DNA of 64,000 nucleotides from Bradyrhizobium betae (lineage in GTDB: Bacteria; Pseudomonadota; Alphaproteobacteria; Rhizobiales; Xanthobacteraceae). Shown here piece by piece: positions 42,944 through 52,058 of this stretch. The stretch covers positions 1 through 64,000 of the forward strand of contig NZ_MZXW01000055.1 in assembly GCF_004123905.1 (NCBI RefSeq), given 5' to 3'. Position 1 is the stretch's first letter, and every line of letters starts with the position of its first letter. The notes below the pieces were generated by a model. The model saw nothing but the letters and a program-made list of their open reading frames with translations. It ran no database searches and was not told the origin of the DNA. The position numbers and the translations under genes were made by a program.

Positions 42944-43987
42944 ATGTCTGAAGCGACCGCCTCCAAAATTCCCGTGACCGTGCTGACCGGCTATCTCGGT
43001 GCCGGCAAGACCACGCTGTTGAACCGCATCCTGTCGGAAAACCACGGCAAGAAATACGCCGTCATCGTCAACGAATTCGGCGAGATCGGTATCGACAACG
43101 ACCTCATCATCGGCGCCGACGAGGAAGTGTTCGAGATGAACAACGGCTGCATCTGCTGCACCGTGCGCGGCGACCTCGTGCGCATCATGGACGGCCTGAT
43201 GAAGCGCAAGGGCAAGTTCGACGCCATCATCGTCGAGACCACGGGTCTCGCCGATCCGGCACCGGTCGCCCAGACCTTCTTCGTCGACGAGGACGTGCAG
43301 AAGAACGCCCGCCTCGACGCGGTCGTCACCGTTGCCGACGCCAAATGGCTGTCCGACCGGCTCAAGGACGCGCCCGAGGCCAAGAACCAGATCGCCTTTG
43401 CCGATGTCATCGTGCTGAACAAGACCGATCTCGTCACCAAGGCGGAGCTTGCCGAAGTCGAGGCCCGCATCCGCGGCATCAATCCCTATGCGAAACTCCA
43501 CCGCACCGAGCGCTGCTCGGTGGCGCTGGCCGACGTGCTCGATCGCGGCGCGTTCGACCTCGACCGCATCCTCGACATCGAGCCTGATTTCCTCGAGGTC
43601 GACGATCATGACCACGACCATGATCACCACGGCCACGACCATCATCACCACCATGATCACGGCCACGGCCTGAAGCACTATCACGACGAGGACATGCAAT
43701 CGCTGTCGCTCAAGACCGACAAGCCGCTCGATCCGAACGTGTTCATGCCCTGGCTCCAGAATTTGGTGCAGGTCGAGGGCGGCAAGATCCTGCGCTCCAA
43801 GGGCATCCTCGCTTTCCACGACGACGACGACCGCTACGTGTTCCAGGGCGTTCACATGATGCTGGAGGGCAACCACCAGCGGAAGTGGAAGGACGGCGAG
43901 CCGCGCGAAAGCCGCCTCGTCTTCATCGGCCGCGAATTGCCGGAAGAGCTCATTCGCACGGGCTTCGAGAGCTGCATCGTCTCGTGA
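42944..43987 (+). CDS. COG0523 (CobW/ZNG1-like) GTPase, zinc metallochaperone
   Basis: A 347-residue G3E-family GTPase. Walker A GYLGAGKTT is at 16-24, the metal-binding CICC at 69-72, ETTGLADP in switch II, and NKTD near 157-160. An insert at ~220-247 has over ten His with Asp (e.g. HDHDHDHHGHDHHHHHDHGH), then the C-terminal CobW domain. Such proteins deliver zinc to client enzymes under starvation, as shown for eukaryotic ZNG1. It overlaps the WD40 gene by one base. It sits 53 bp after znuA. Confidence 0.92.
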   Translation: MSEATASKIPVTVLTGYLGAGKTTLLNRILSENHGKKYAVIVNEFGEIGIDNDLIIGADEEVFEMNNGCICCTVRGDLVRIMDGLMKRKGKFDAIIVETTGLADPAPVAQTFFVDEDVQKNARLDAVVTVADAKWLSDRLKDAPEAKNQIAFADVIVLNKTDLVTKAELAEVEARIRGINPYAKLHRTERCSVALADVLDRGAFDLDRILDIEPDFLEVDDHDHDHDHHGHDHHHHHDHGHGLKHYHDEDMQSLSLKTDKPLDPNVFMPWLQNLVQVEGGKILRSKGILAFHDDDDRYVFQGVHMMLEGNHQRKWKDGEPRESRLVFIGRELPEELIRTGFESCIVS

Positions 43988-45006
43988 TGAAAGAGTTCAC
44001 GCCCGCCCCCGATTCCGCCTCGATCGTCTCCGTCACCGACCGCGTCAAGCCTGTTACGCTCGGCATGGGCGTGACGTGGGTGCATTTCCTAGGGCCTCGT
44101 GCCGCCTTTGTCGGCGGTGAGGAGAACGTCGCGTTCGTCGATGCCAAGGGCGAGATCAGCACTGTCGCTGTCCATAGCGGCGGCATTCTCTCGACCGCCT
44201 CCGACGGGAAGCGCCTCATCATGGGGGGCGACGATGGCAAGGTCGTCTCGCTCGACGCCAAGGGCGAGGTGACGCTGCTCGCCACCGATCCGAAGCGGCG
44301 CTGGATCGACGCAGTGGCGTTGCATCCGGATGGCGCCTTCGCCTGGTCGGCTGGCAAGGTCGCGACCGTCAAGAGCGGCAAGGGCGAGGAGAAGTCCCTG
44401 GAGGTGCCCTCGACCGTCGGTGGTCTCGCGTTCGCGCCGAAGGGCCTGCGGCTGGCGATCGCGCATTACAACGGCGCCACCCTGTGGTTTCCGAACATGG
44501 AGGGCTCGGCCGAATTCCTGCCCTGGGCCGGCTCGCATCTCGGCGTCACCTTCAGCCCGGACAACAAGTTCCTCGTCACCACCATGCATGAATCGGCGCT
44601 GCACGGCTGGCGGCTCGCCGACAACAGGCACATGCGCATGACCGGCTATCCCAGCCGCGTCCGTTCGATGTCCTGGAGCGCGGGCGGCAAGGGGCTGGCG
44701 ACCTCGGGCGCCGACACCGTCATCATATGGCCGTTCGCCAGCAAGGACGGCCCGATGGGCAAGGAGCCCGCGATGCTCGCGCCGCTTCAGGCGCGCGTGT
44801 CCGTGGTAGCCTGCCATCCGAAGAACGACCTCCTCGCTGCCGGCTACAGCGACGGCACCGTGCTGATGGTGCGGCTGGAGGACGGCGCGGAGATTCTGGT
44901 TCGTCGTAATGGCACGCCACCCGTGGCCGCAATCGCCTGGAATGCCAAGGGCACGCTGCTAGCGTTCGCTGACGAAAACGGCGACGGCGGATTGCTGGAG
45001 CTGTAA
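43987..45006 (+). CDS. WD40-like beta-propeller protein coupled to the GTPase
   Basis: A 339-residue protein of repeated ~40-residue beta units, e.g. GGILSTASDGKRLIMGGDDGKVVSLDAKG, VRSMSWSAGGKGLATSGADTVIIWPF and VSVVACHPKNDLLAAGYSDGTVLMVRL, consistent with a seven-bladed propeller. It lacks a signal peptide, so it is cytoplasmic. ATG overlaps the GTPase stop (TGATG), showing coupled translation. A scaffold or client-adaptor role for the GTPase is the natural inference; nothing in the sequence shows catalysis. Confidence 0.85.
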   Translation: MKEFTPAPDSASIVSVTDRVKPVTLGMGVTWVHFLGPRAAFVGGEENVAFVDAKGEISTVAVHSGGILSTASDGKRLIMGGDDGKVVSLDAKGEVTLLATDPKRRWIDAVALHPDGAFAWSAGKVATVKSGKGEEKSLEVPSTVGGLAFAPKGLRLAIAHYNGATLWFPNMEGSAEFLPWAGSHLGVTFSPDNKFLVTTMHESALHGWRLADNRHMRMTGYPSRVRSMSWSAGGKGLATSGADTVIIWPFASKDGPMGKEPAMLAPLQARVSVVACHPKNDLLAAGYSDGTVLMVRLEDGAEILVRRNGTPPVAAIAWNAKGTLLAFADENGDGGLLEL

Positions 45007-45217
45007 GGCCCGCTGTGCACAGCCTCTCCCCGTTACGTTAATTTTGTTAACGTGTAACATAGCCGACAAGCAGCCCCTGTAGGGTCGCAGATGCAGAGTG
45101 CGCGACGTGCAATTTCGAATTGCCGTCGCGCGATCGATTGCGCCTGGCACCGGTTTGTCCGGAGCCTGCGTGCAATTCGAGGCCTCGCATCAACGCGCGC
45201 CACCGCAGGGAATTCCG

Positions 45218-48200
45218 ATGCCAACCATTTCCAATCTTCCGACCATCACCAGCATCACGGCCACCGATCCGACCCAGACCGATGCCGGCACGGTGCACTA
45301 CACCGTGACCTTCTCGAAGCCCGTTCTCGGCGTCGCGGCCGACCAGTTCAGCCTCGCATTGACCGGCGGCATCGGCGGCGCAGGCATCACCGATGTGTCC
45401 CCGGTCGCCGGCAGCAACGGCGCGAGCTATACCGTCACGGTCAACACCGGCTCTGGCTCCGGCTCGGTGGCGCTCCAGTTCACCGGGACCAACGTCCGGG
45501 ATTCCAGCGGCTATTATGTCGGACCGTTCCAATCCGAAACGGCGCTGATCACCAACCCTCCGACGTCCATCGCGGTCGGCGACGTCAATGGAGACGGAAA
45601 GCTGGACATTGTGACGGGAGGAACCTTTGCCTTCAGCATAGGCTACCTTGAGGTGGCGCTGAATGACGGGACCGGTCACTTCTCTTCTGTTTCCAGTGAA
45701 CGAACGGGAGACGTATTCGCGCTGGTAACGCTTGCCGATCTGAATGGCGACGGCAAGCTGGACCTCGCGCAGGTCACCAGCGCCGGTCTGAAGGTTCGCT
45801 TCGGAAATGGTGACGGCACATTCGGGGCCGCGACGAGCTATGCCGCCGGCGGAGCCTATCAAACACCCAAGGTGATCGACGTGACCGGCGATGGTGTGTC
45901 CGACATCGTGATCGGCAGCACGGTCCTGCCCGGCAACGGCAACGGTACGTTTGGGACCGCCATCACCACGAGCCTCGGCGCGAGCTCCATCGCCTATGGC
46001 GATTTCAATGGCGACGGCAAGCTCGACCTGGTGACGAGGAACTCGTCTTCGGCAATAGCGCTGAGCTTCGGCAACGGTGACGGCACATTCCAGGCTCCGT
46101 CCTCCCAGGTCGGGACGGCGACCACCGTTGTCACCGGCGATTTCAATGGTGACGGCAAGCTCGACATGGCAGCCGTGAGCGGGACCGGGATCTCGATCCT
46201 GCTCGGCAACGGCGACGGCACTTTCAGCTCGTCCGGGACTCTTCAGGCGGGGGCCACGATTGGCAGCGGCGCGGTCGCAGACGTCACTGGTGACGGCAAG
46301 GCCGATCTCATGGTCGTCACCACCAACAATACGCTCGTCACCTTCTATGGTCACGGCGACGGCACGTTCGGGCCAGCAAGGGTCTCACCGCTCGACAAGA
46401 CCGCCGGGCAGATCGGGGTCGGCGACCTCAATGGCGATGGCAAGGCCGACATTCTGGTCGGATATCAATTCGGCTCGGGATTCAACCAGTCTACGGGCAC
46501 CGATATCCTGCTCAGCGGCTCATCCAACGAGTCGGGACCGGCCTACACGATCGTGCGGACGTCCCCGGCGCTGGCCATCACCGACGCGGACGTGACGCCT
46601 GGCACTGACGGCAAGAACTACATCAATGCGGCGCATTTCAACGGCGGTGCAACGACGCTGACCGGTGCTGGCAATGCCGGCGACATCATCTCGGTCTCCG
46701 ATGCCGTAACCCACGCGATCGTCGGGACGGCCACGGTTGGCCGGGACGGCACATGGCGCCTCGGCGTGTCCGGCCTGCACGACGGCACCTACAGCTATGT
46801 CGCCTCCACGACCGACACGCAGGGCAACGGCACCTTCGGCCCGGCATTCACGTTCACGGTCGATACGACGGCTCCCGTCCTCGCGATCACGAGCGTCGTC
46901 AATTCGGATGCAACATCCAACCTTGTCAACATCCGCGGCACGCTTGATCTCGCCGACGCGCCGGCCACTCTGACCGTGTCCTACGGCGGGACGAATTACA
47001 CCGTCACCAGCACCGACGGCGCCTGGCACCTGGACAACCTCTCTCCGGTGATCGGTATCTCCTACGTAACGGCCCAGCTGCGTGACGCCGCCGGCAATCT
47101 CGGCGTGTCGCAGGCCATTCCGCTGGTCCGCAGCTCCAATCTCCCCGGAGGCACCTCGCTTACGAACGCGTACGTGATGTCGGGTTCGACCCTTGTCATG
47201 CCCGGCCCCGGCGCACTCCCCGGGACGTCCACGGTGGGGACGACTATCCTTCGTGGCGCGTCAGTGGTGAACTATGGCGTGTCGACCGGGGCGGTGATTG
47301 AAAATGGCGGGACGGAGACCGTCGCATTTGGCGGCCGATCCTTCACCGCGACCATCTTGGCTGGAGGCAGCCAGGGCATCGTCTCCGGTACGGCGACCGA
47401 CGCCGTCCTGTTTGGCTATCAGCAGATCACCAACAGCGGCAACGCGGTTCACACCGAAATCAAGGCGGGGGGACAGCAAATTGTCGACAAGGCCGGCACC
47501 AGCCGCAACACCCTGATCGATGCCTTCGGTGTGCAGTTCGTCGCTGCCGGTGCGAACGATTTCAACGCGACGAATGCCGGCACGCAGTGGCTGAGCGGAA
47601 CGTCCGCCGGCATGGTCATCGTGAGCGGCGGCGTTCAGAACGACTTCGGCACGGCCATCGGCGTCACCGTCGCCTCCGGCGGCAAACAGCAGGTCTATGG
47701 CGGCGGCAGCGCCGACACCACGACGGTTGTCGCGGGCGGCTTCCAGGGTGTCGCCAACGCAACCGTCACCAATACCGTGCTGAGCGGGGACCAGCAGGTG
47801 CAAGCCGACGGCCACGCCACCGGCACCACCATCAACGCCGGTGGGCGGCAATATGTCGGCTCGGGCGGACAAACCGCCAATACGGTGATCACAACCGGCG
47901 GCCTCCAGTACGTGGACGCCGGCGCTGCCGACAGCAACGCGACCATCAATGGCGGCTTCCAGTTCGTGGCGGGTGCTGCGAGCGGTGCCTCCGTCAGCGG
48001 TGGCGGCGAGCAGGACGTCGGCTCCGGCGGCACGGCCACGAACACGCACGTGGATGGTGGCAGCGAGCATGTCTATGCCGGTGGCCTGCTTCAGAACGTT
48101 GATTTCGGCGGCAGCAACGGCGCAATGCTGTGGCTGGACGCGCCGGCGGGCCTCGCCGGTTCGATCGCCAATTTCGGCGCCGATGACTACATCGACTTCC

Positions 48201-48397
48201 GCAACACCGTGGTCAGCAGCGTCGCTGTCGACGGCTCGAACAACCTCACGGTCACGACCGACGGCGGCCAGAGCTATTCCTGGGCGCTGCTGGCGCAGTA
48301 TTCGGCCTCGTCCTTCGTGCTGTCGGCAGATGGCAACGGCGGAACGCTGCTCAGCTACCAGCCGCCGCAGCAGGCGCAGCTTGCGGCCGCCCACTGA
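45218..48397 (+). CDS. Large secreted-type protein with FG-GAP/VCBS propeller, Ig-like and AIDA-like repeats
   Basis: A 1059-residue repeat protein. Residues ~8-115 form an Ig-like module (TVHYTVTFSKPV). Seven Ca-binding FG-GAP/VCBS motifs of the form DxNGDGKxD start near 122, 175, 221, 262, 308, 355 and 403 and suggest a seven-bladed propeller. Ig-like modules follow (~455-640). From ~670 to ~970 there are AIDA/pertactin-like Gly-rich beta-helix repeats (e.g. VASGGKQQVYGGGSADTTTV). There is no Sec signal and no autotransporter barrel, so type I secretion through an unseen C-terminal signal is likely. Start 45218 has AGGGA. It probably acts as a cell-surface or extracellular adhesin; the ligand is unknown. 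Confidence 0.85.
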   Translation: MPTISNLPTITSITATDPTQTDAGTVHYTVTFSKPVLGVAADQFSLALTGGIGGAGITDVSPVAGSNGASYTVTVNTGSGSGSVALQFTGTNVRDSSGYYVGPFQSETALITNPPTSIAVGDVNGDGKLDIVTGGTFAFSIGYLEVALNDGTGHFSSVSSERTGDVFALVTLADLNGDGKLDLAQVTSAGLKVRFGNGDGTFGAATSYAAGGAYQTPKVIDVTGDGVSDIVIGSTVLPGNGNGTFGTAITTSLGASSIAYGDFNGDGKLDLVTRNSSSAIALSFGNGDGTFQAPSSQVGTATTVVTGDFNGDGKLDMAAVSGTGISILLGNGDGTFSSSGTLQAGATIGSGAVADVTGDGKADLMVVTTNNTLVTFYGHGDGTFGPARVSPLDKTAGQIGVGDLNGDGKADILVGYQFGSGFNQSTGTDILLSGSSNESGPAYTIVRTSPALAITDADVTPGTDGKNYINAAHFNGGATTLTGAGNAGDIISVSDAVTHAIVGTATVGRDGTWRLGVSGLHDGTYSYVASTTDTQGNGTFGPAFTFTVDTTAPVLAITSVVNSDATSNLVNIRGTLDLADAPATLTVSYGGTNYTVTSTDGAWHLDNLSPVIGISYVTAQLRDAAGNLGVSQAIPLVRSSNLPGGTSLTNAYVMSGSTLVMPGPGALPGTSTVGTTILRGASVVNYGVSTGAVIENGGTETVAFGGRSFTATILAGGSQGIVSGTATDAVLFGYQQITNSGNAVHTEIKAGGQQIVDKAGTSRNTLIDAFGVQFVAAGANDFNATNAGTQWLSGTSAGMVIVSGGVQNDFGTAIGVTVASGGKQQVYGGGSADTTTVVAGGFQGVANATVTNTVLSGDQQVQADGHATGTTINAGGRQYVGSGGQTANTVITTGGLQYVDAGAADSNATINGGFQFVAGAASGASVSGGGEQDVGSGGTATNTHVDGGSEHVYAGGLLQNVDFGGSNGAMLWLDAPAGLAGSIANFGADDYIDFRNTVVSSVAVDGSNNLTVTTDGGQSYSWALLAQYSASSFVLSADGNGGTLLSYQPPQQAQLAAAH

Positions 48398-48409
48398 CGC
48401 GAAACGATC

Positions 48410-48446
48410 GGACGGGCATCGGCTTCCACAGCGCCGATGCCCGTCC
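48410..48446 (+). terminator. Hairpin terminator after the repeat protein
   Basis: A perfect 14-bp stem GGACGGGCATCGGC/GCCGATGCCCGTCC with a 9-base loop, 13 bp beyond the stop. There is no T-run. Confidence 0.7.
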
Positions 48447-48501
48447 AAATTGACCTCGTCGGCGCTCTCGCATAGATCGTTGCCAACCCGTGCGAGGGAC
48501 C

Positions 48502-49215
48502 ATGCGGTTTTTGACGACCTTCCAGCTTGCCGACTTCGCCGACACGCTGGTCAGCCTGACCACGGCCTTCGTGCTGGGCACACTGATCGGCGCCGAGCGG
48601 CAGTATCGCCAGCGCACCGCGGGCCTGCGCACCAACGTGCTGGTCGCGGTCGGCGCCGCCGCGTTCGTCGATCTGGCCATGCATCTGACCGGCTCGGACG
48701 GCGCGGTGCGGGTGATCTCTTACGTCGTCTCCGGCATCGGCTTCCTCGGCGCCGGCGTCATCATGAAGCAGGGCATGGACGTGCGCGGGCTCAATACCGC
48801 GGCGACGCTGTGGGCCTCGGCCGCGGTCGGCTCCTGTGCCGGTGCCGACATGGTTGCGCAGGCCGCCGCGCTGACCGTGTTCGTCATCGCCGGCAACACC
48901 ATGCTGCGCCCCCTGGTCAATGCCATCAACCGCATCCCGCTGAATGAGAAGACCTCGGAGGCGACCTATTACTTCAAGCTGGCCGTCGCGCCGGATGCAT
49001 TGCCTGACATGCGCGACCGGCTCGTCGAGAAGCTCGAGGCCGCGAAATATCCGGTGGCCGATATCGACGTGGCCGAGATCGGGGACGACGTTCTGGAGAT
49101 CGTCGCCAAGCTGGTCGCGACCGCGATCGACCCGAACGAGCTGAACGTGGTGGCGACCGATCTCCAGCATTTGCCGGGCGTGCGCCACGCGACGTGGGAA
49201 GTCAGCACCACGTAA
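48502..49215 (+). CDS. MgtC/SapB family inner-membrane protein
   Basis: A 237-residue membrane protein. The MgtC core shows AFVLGTLIGAERQYRQRTAGLRTNVLVAVGAAAF, GIGFLGAGVIMKQG and VRGLNTAATLWASAAVG, over four or five helices. A ~90-residue cytoplasmic C-terminal domain follows, with an ACT-like appearance. MgtC-like proteins are linked to Mg limitation and ATP synthase control. The ATG at 48502 is used; a GTG at 48490 is possible. Confidence 0.9.
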   Translation: MRFLTTFQLADFADTLVSLTTAFVLGTLIGAERQYRQRTAGLRTNVLVAVGAAAFVDLAMHLTGSDGAVRVISYVVSGIGFLGAGVIMKQGMDVRGLNTAATLWASAAVGSCAGADMVAQAAALTVFVIAGNTMLRPLVNAINRIPLNEKTSEATYYFKLAVAPDALPDMRDRLVEKLEAAKYPVADIDVAEIGDDVLEIVAKLVATAIDPNELNVVATDLQHLPGVRHATWEVSTT

Positions 49216-49319
49216 TAGCGCGGCGTTTTGGCGCTCAAGCGACAGGTTCCCGCCTTGCGGGCAGCGGAACCGTCGTGGGGCAAGATCGTTGGTCCCGCGG
49301 ACAAAAGGCGGTGATCGAC

Positions 49320-49652
49320 ATGCCCGGCAATGATGGTAAACGCAGACTGAAACGCGACCTGATGATCGCCTGCTCGCTGTTCGCAGCAGGCGTCGTGGTG
49401 TCAGGCCTGTCACTCGCGCAGATCCGGGCCGAGAGCCGGATGCAGACGGCGCAGGCGACGCAACCGCTTCAGGGCACGCCATCCGACGATCAGAACAAGA
49501 CGCCCGCGGAAGCCAAGCCCGGCGGCGACCGGCCGACGACGCCGGCCCCCGAGCCCGCGCGCCCCGATCCACAGACGCAGGGTGCGGCGACCAAGCCGGC
49601 ACTGCCGGCGGCGCCCGCGGAGAAGATCGCGCCGCCGATCCGGGAGAAGTAG
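49320..49652 (+). CDS. Single-pass membrane hypothetical protein with Pro-rich tail
   Basis: A 110-residue protein. A basic N-terminus (GKRRLKRD) precedes one membrane helix (MIACSLFAAGVVVSGLSLA, ~15-33), then a low-complexity Pro/Ala/Gln tail that would lie in the periplasm. The frame can be extended to 49194, but the start at 49320 places the helix correctly. No family is recognised; the composition suggests an anchored spacer. Confidence 0.6.
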   Translation: MPGNDGKRRLKRDLMIACSLFAAGVVVSGLSLAQIRAESRMQTAQATQPLQGTPSDDQNKTPAEAKPGGDRPTTPAPEPARPDPQTQGAATKPALPAAPAEKIAPPIREK

Positions 49653-49746
49653 CCCGACGGCCAGAGTATTGTGACGCGCATTTGATCTCGCCTCGGCAAA
49701 CGGCCCGTTCCATAATCCGTCGCGCCAACGACAGATGGGGCCTCCC

Positions 49747-50487
49747 ATGAAGATCGAAGACGTCCGCCGCACCGCTTATTCGATGCCGCTCACCAACCCG
49801 TCATTCCCGCCGGGGCCATATCGCTTCTTCGACCGCGAATATTTCATCATCACCTACAGGACCGATCCCGAAGCCCTCGCCGCGATCGTGCCCGAGCCGC
49901 TTGAGGTGGCGGAGCCGCTGGTGAAATACGAATTCATTCGCATGCCCGACTCGACCGGCTTCGGCGACTACACCGAAACCGGGCAGGTGATCCCGGTCCG
50001 CTTCAAGGGCGAGTTGGGCGCCTACACCCACGCGATGTATCTCGACGATGAGGGGCCAATCGCCGGCGGCCGCGAGCTGTGGGGTTTTCCGAAGAAGCTG
50101 GCGAAGCCGAAGATCGAGGTCGAGAGCGACGTGCTCGTCGGCTCGCTGCACTACGGCTCGGTGCTGTGCGCGTCTGCGACCATGGGCTACAAGCACCGCC
50201 CGCTCGATCACGAGACCGTGCTGAACTCGATGAAGGCGCCGAACTTCATCCTGAAGATCATTCCGCATGTGGACGGCAGCCCGCGGATCTGCGAGCTGGT
50301 ACGGTTTCATCTCGAGAACATCACGCTGAAGGAAGCCTGGACCGGTCCCGCCGCGCTCGGCCTGTTTCCCCATGCGCTCTGCGATGTTGCCCGCCTGCCA
50401 GTGCGCGAAGTCGTCTCCGCGCTGCACTTCAAGGCGGATTTGACGCTGGGGCTCGGCAGCGTGGCATTCGACTACATGGCGAAGTAG
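49747..50487 (+). CDS. adc: Acetoacetate decarboxylase family protein
   Basis: A 246-residue enzyme that decarboxylates acetoacetate to acetone through a Schiff base. The catalytic Lys pair is at 116/117 in ELWGFPKKLAKP, as in the clostridial enzyme. The beta-barrel core TGQVIPVRFKGELGAYTHAMYLDDEG is typical. The ATG at 49747 is chosen. Near-full conservation of the active site supports true Adc activity, but some family members are lyases of other ketoacids. Confidence 0.92.
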   Translation: MKIEDVRRTAYSMPLTNPSFPPGPYRFFDREYFIITYRTDPEALAAIVPEPLEVAEPLVKYEFIRMPDSTGFGDYTETGQVIPVRFKGELGAYTHAMYLDDEGPIAGGRELWGFPKKLAKPKIEVESDVLVGSLHYGSVLCASATMGYKHRPLDHETVLNSMKAPNFILKIIPHVDGSPRICELVRFHLENITLKEAWTGPAALGLFPHALCDVARLPVREVVSALHFKADLTLGLGSVAFDYMAK

Positions 50488-50495
50488 GTCGCGAA

Positions 50496-50524
50496 CAAAA
50501 AATGCCCGGCGCGAGGCCGGGCAT
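50496..50524 (-). terminator. Rho-independent terminator after hss
   Basis: A 9-bp stem ATGCCCGGC/GCCGGGCAT with a GCGAG loop, followed on the minus strand by a run of six T. It ends the polyamine operon transcript, 27 bp past the hss stop. Confidence 0.85.
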
Positions 50525-50550
50525 CATGATCGATCAGGCGTGGTGCCCGA

Positions 50551-51993
50551 TCAGCGCACCAGGACGTTCCGGAACTGCCAGGGATCGCTGGTGTCGATGT
50601 CTTCCGGAAACAGTCCGGGACGATCCGTCAGCGGCGTCCAGTCGGTGTAGAAACCCTTGACCGGGCCGAGATACGGCAGCTGGATTTCCAGCAGACGATC
50701 GAAATCCATCTCGTCGGCTTCGACGATGCCTTCGTTCGGGTTTTCCAGCGCCCACACCATGCCGCCGAGCACCGCGGAGGTCACCTGCAGGCCGGTGGCG
50801 TTCTGATAGGGCGCGAGCGCTCGGGTCTCTTCGATGGAGAGCTGCGAGCCGTACCAGTAGGCATTGTTGTCATGGCCGAACAGCAGCACGCCGAGCTCGT
50901 CGATGCCGTCGACGATCTCGTTCTCGTCGAGGATGTGGTGCTTCTCCTGCATCTTGGCGGCGCGGCCGAACATTTCGTGCAGCGACAGCACGGCATCGTC
51001 GGCCGGATGATACGCATAGTGGCAGGTCGGCCGGTAGACCGCCTTGCCCGATGCGTCACGCACCGTGAAATAATCGGAGATCGAGATCGACTCGTTGTGG
51101 GTGACGAGGAAGCCGTATTGCGCGCCGCGGGTCGGGCACCAGGTGCGCACGCGCGTGTTGGCGCCGGGCTGCATCAGATAGATGGCAGCACCGCAGCCGG
51201 CCTCGTGGGTCTTCGCATTCTCGGGCATCCATTTCTCATGGGTGCCCCAGCCGAGTTCGGACGGCTGCACGCCTTCCGACAGGAAACCTTCTACCGACCA
51301 GGTGTTGACGAACACGTCAGGCTCTTTCGGCGTCTTGGAGCGCTGGGTGTCGCGTTCGGCGATGTGGATGCCCTTGATGCCGGCCTGCCGCATCAGGTCC
51401 GCCCATTCGGCCTTGGTCTTCGGCTTGGGGGCATTGAGCTTCAGATCGGCGGCGACATTGAGCAGCGCCTGCTTGACGAAAAACGAGACCATGCCGGGAT
51501 TGGCGCCACAGCACGAGACGGCCGTCGTCGAGCCCGGGGGGCGCGCCTTCTTGGCGGCCAGCGTCACTTCGCGCAGCGCGTAATTGGAGCGCGCTTCCGG
51601 GCCCTTCGTGGCATCGAAATAGAAGCCGAGCCACGGCTCGTTGACGGTGTCGATATAGAGCGCGCCGAGCTCGTTGCAGAGCTCCATGATGTCGGTGGAG
51701 CCGGTGTCGACCGAGAGATTGACGCAAAAGCCCTGGCCGCCGCCTTCGGTGAGCAGCGGGGTCAGCAATTCGCGGTAATTGTCTTTGGTCACGGCCTTCT
51801 GGATGAAGCGCACATTCTGCTTCTCGCAATGCGCCTTGCGGCCTTCGTCCTTGGGGTCGATCACGGTGACGCGCGACTTGTCGTAGTCGAGATGCCGCTC
51901 GATCATCGGCAGCGTGCCTTTGCCGATGGAGCCGAAGCCGACCATGACGATGGGACCGGTGATCTTCGCATAGATCTGCGGGGTGGGGCTCAT
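50551..51993 (-). CDS. hss: Homospermidine synthase
   Basis: A 480-residue NAD-dependent enzyme joining two putrescines (or putrescine and spermidine) to make sym-homospermidine. The NAD fold shows VMVGFGSIGKG at 17-27. Typical stretches are TVNEPWLGFYFD, SCCGANPGMVSFFVKQAL and HNESISISDYFTVRD. The length agrees with rhizobial enzymes. It is the last gene of a minus-strand run that begins with ornithine decarboxylase, so substrate and product steps are linked. Confidence 0.96.
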   Translation of the reverse strand: MSPTPQIYAKITGPIVMVGFGSIGKGTLPMIERHLDYDKSRVTVIDPKDEGRKAHCEKQNVRFIQKAVTKDNYRELLTPLLTEGGGQGFCVNLSVDTGSTDIMELCNELGALYIDTVNEPWLGFYFDATKGPEARSNYALREVTLAAKKARPPGSTTAVSCCGANPGMVSFFVKQALLNVAADLKLNAPKPKTKAEWADLMRQAGIKGIHIAERDTQRSKTPKEPDVFVNTWSVEGFLSEGVQPSELGWGTHEKWMPENAKTHEAGCGAAIYLMQPGANTRVRTWCPTRGAQYGFLVTHNESISISDYFTVRDASGKAVYRPTCHYAYHPADDAVLSLHEMFGRAAKMQEKHHILDENEIVDGIDELGVLLFGHDNNAYWYGSQLSIEETRALAPYQNATGLQVTSAVLGGMVWALENPNEGIVEADEMDFDRLLEIQLPYLGPVKGFYTDWTPLTDRPGLFPEDIDTSDPWQFRNVLVR

Positions 51994-52058
51994 GGATGGT
52001 TTCTCCGGAACGTGCTGGCGGACAAAGGATGGGGGTGGATCAGGCGCTGCGGCGCTTG

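Noticed and set aside
43605..43680. CAT/CAC-rich tract resembling a microsatellite
   Set aside because: It encodes the His-rich insert of the GTPase in frame; the same holds for 40180-40265 and 58848-58990.
45581..46460. Regularly spaced similar segments that might suggest a CRISPR or DNA repeat array
   Set aside because: They are in frame, vary at third positions and encode the DxNGDGKxD motif, so this is protein repetition.
47261..48448. 395-residue minus-strand frame opposite the repeat protein
   Set aside because: It is a mirror of the AIDA-like repeats and has no start signals.
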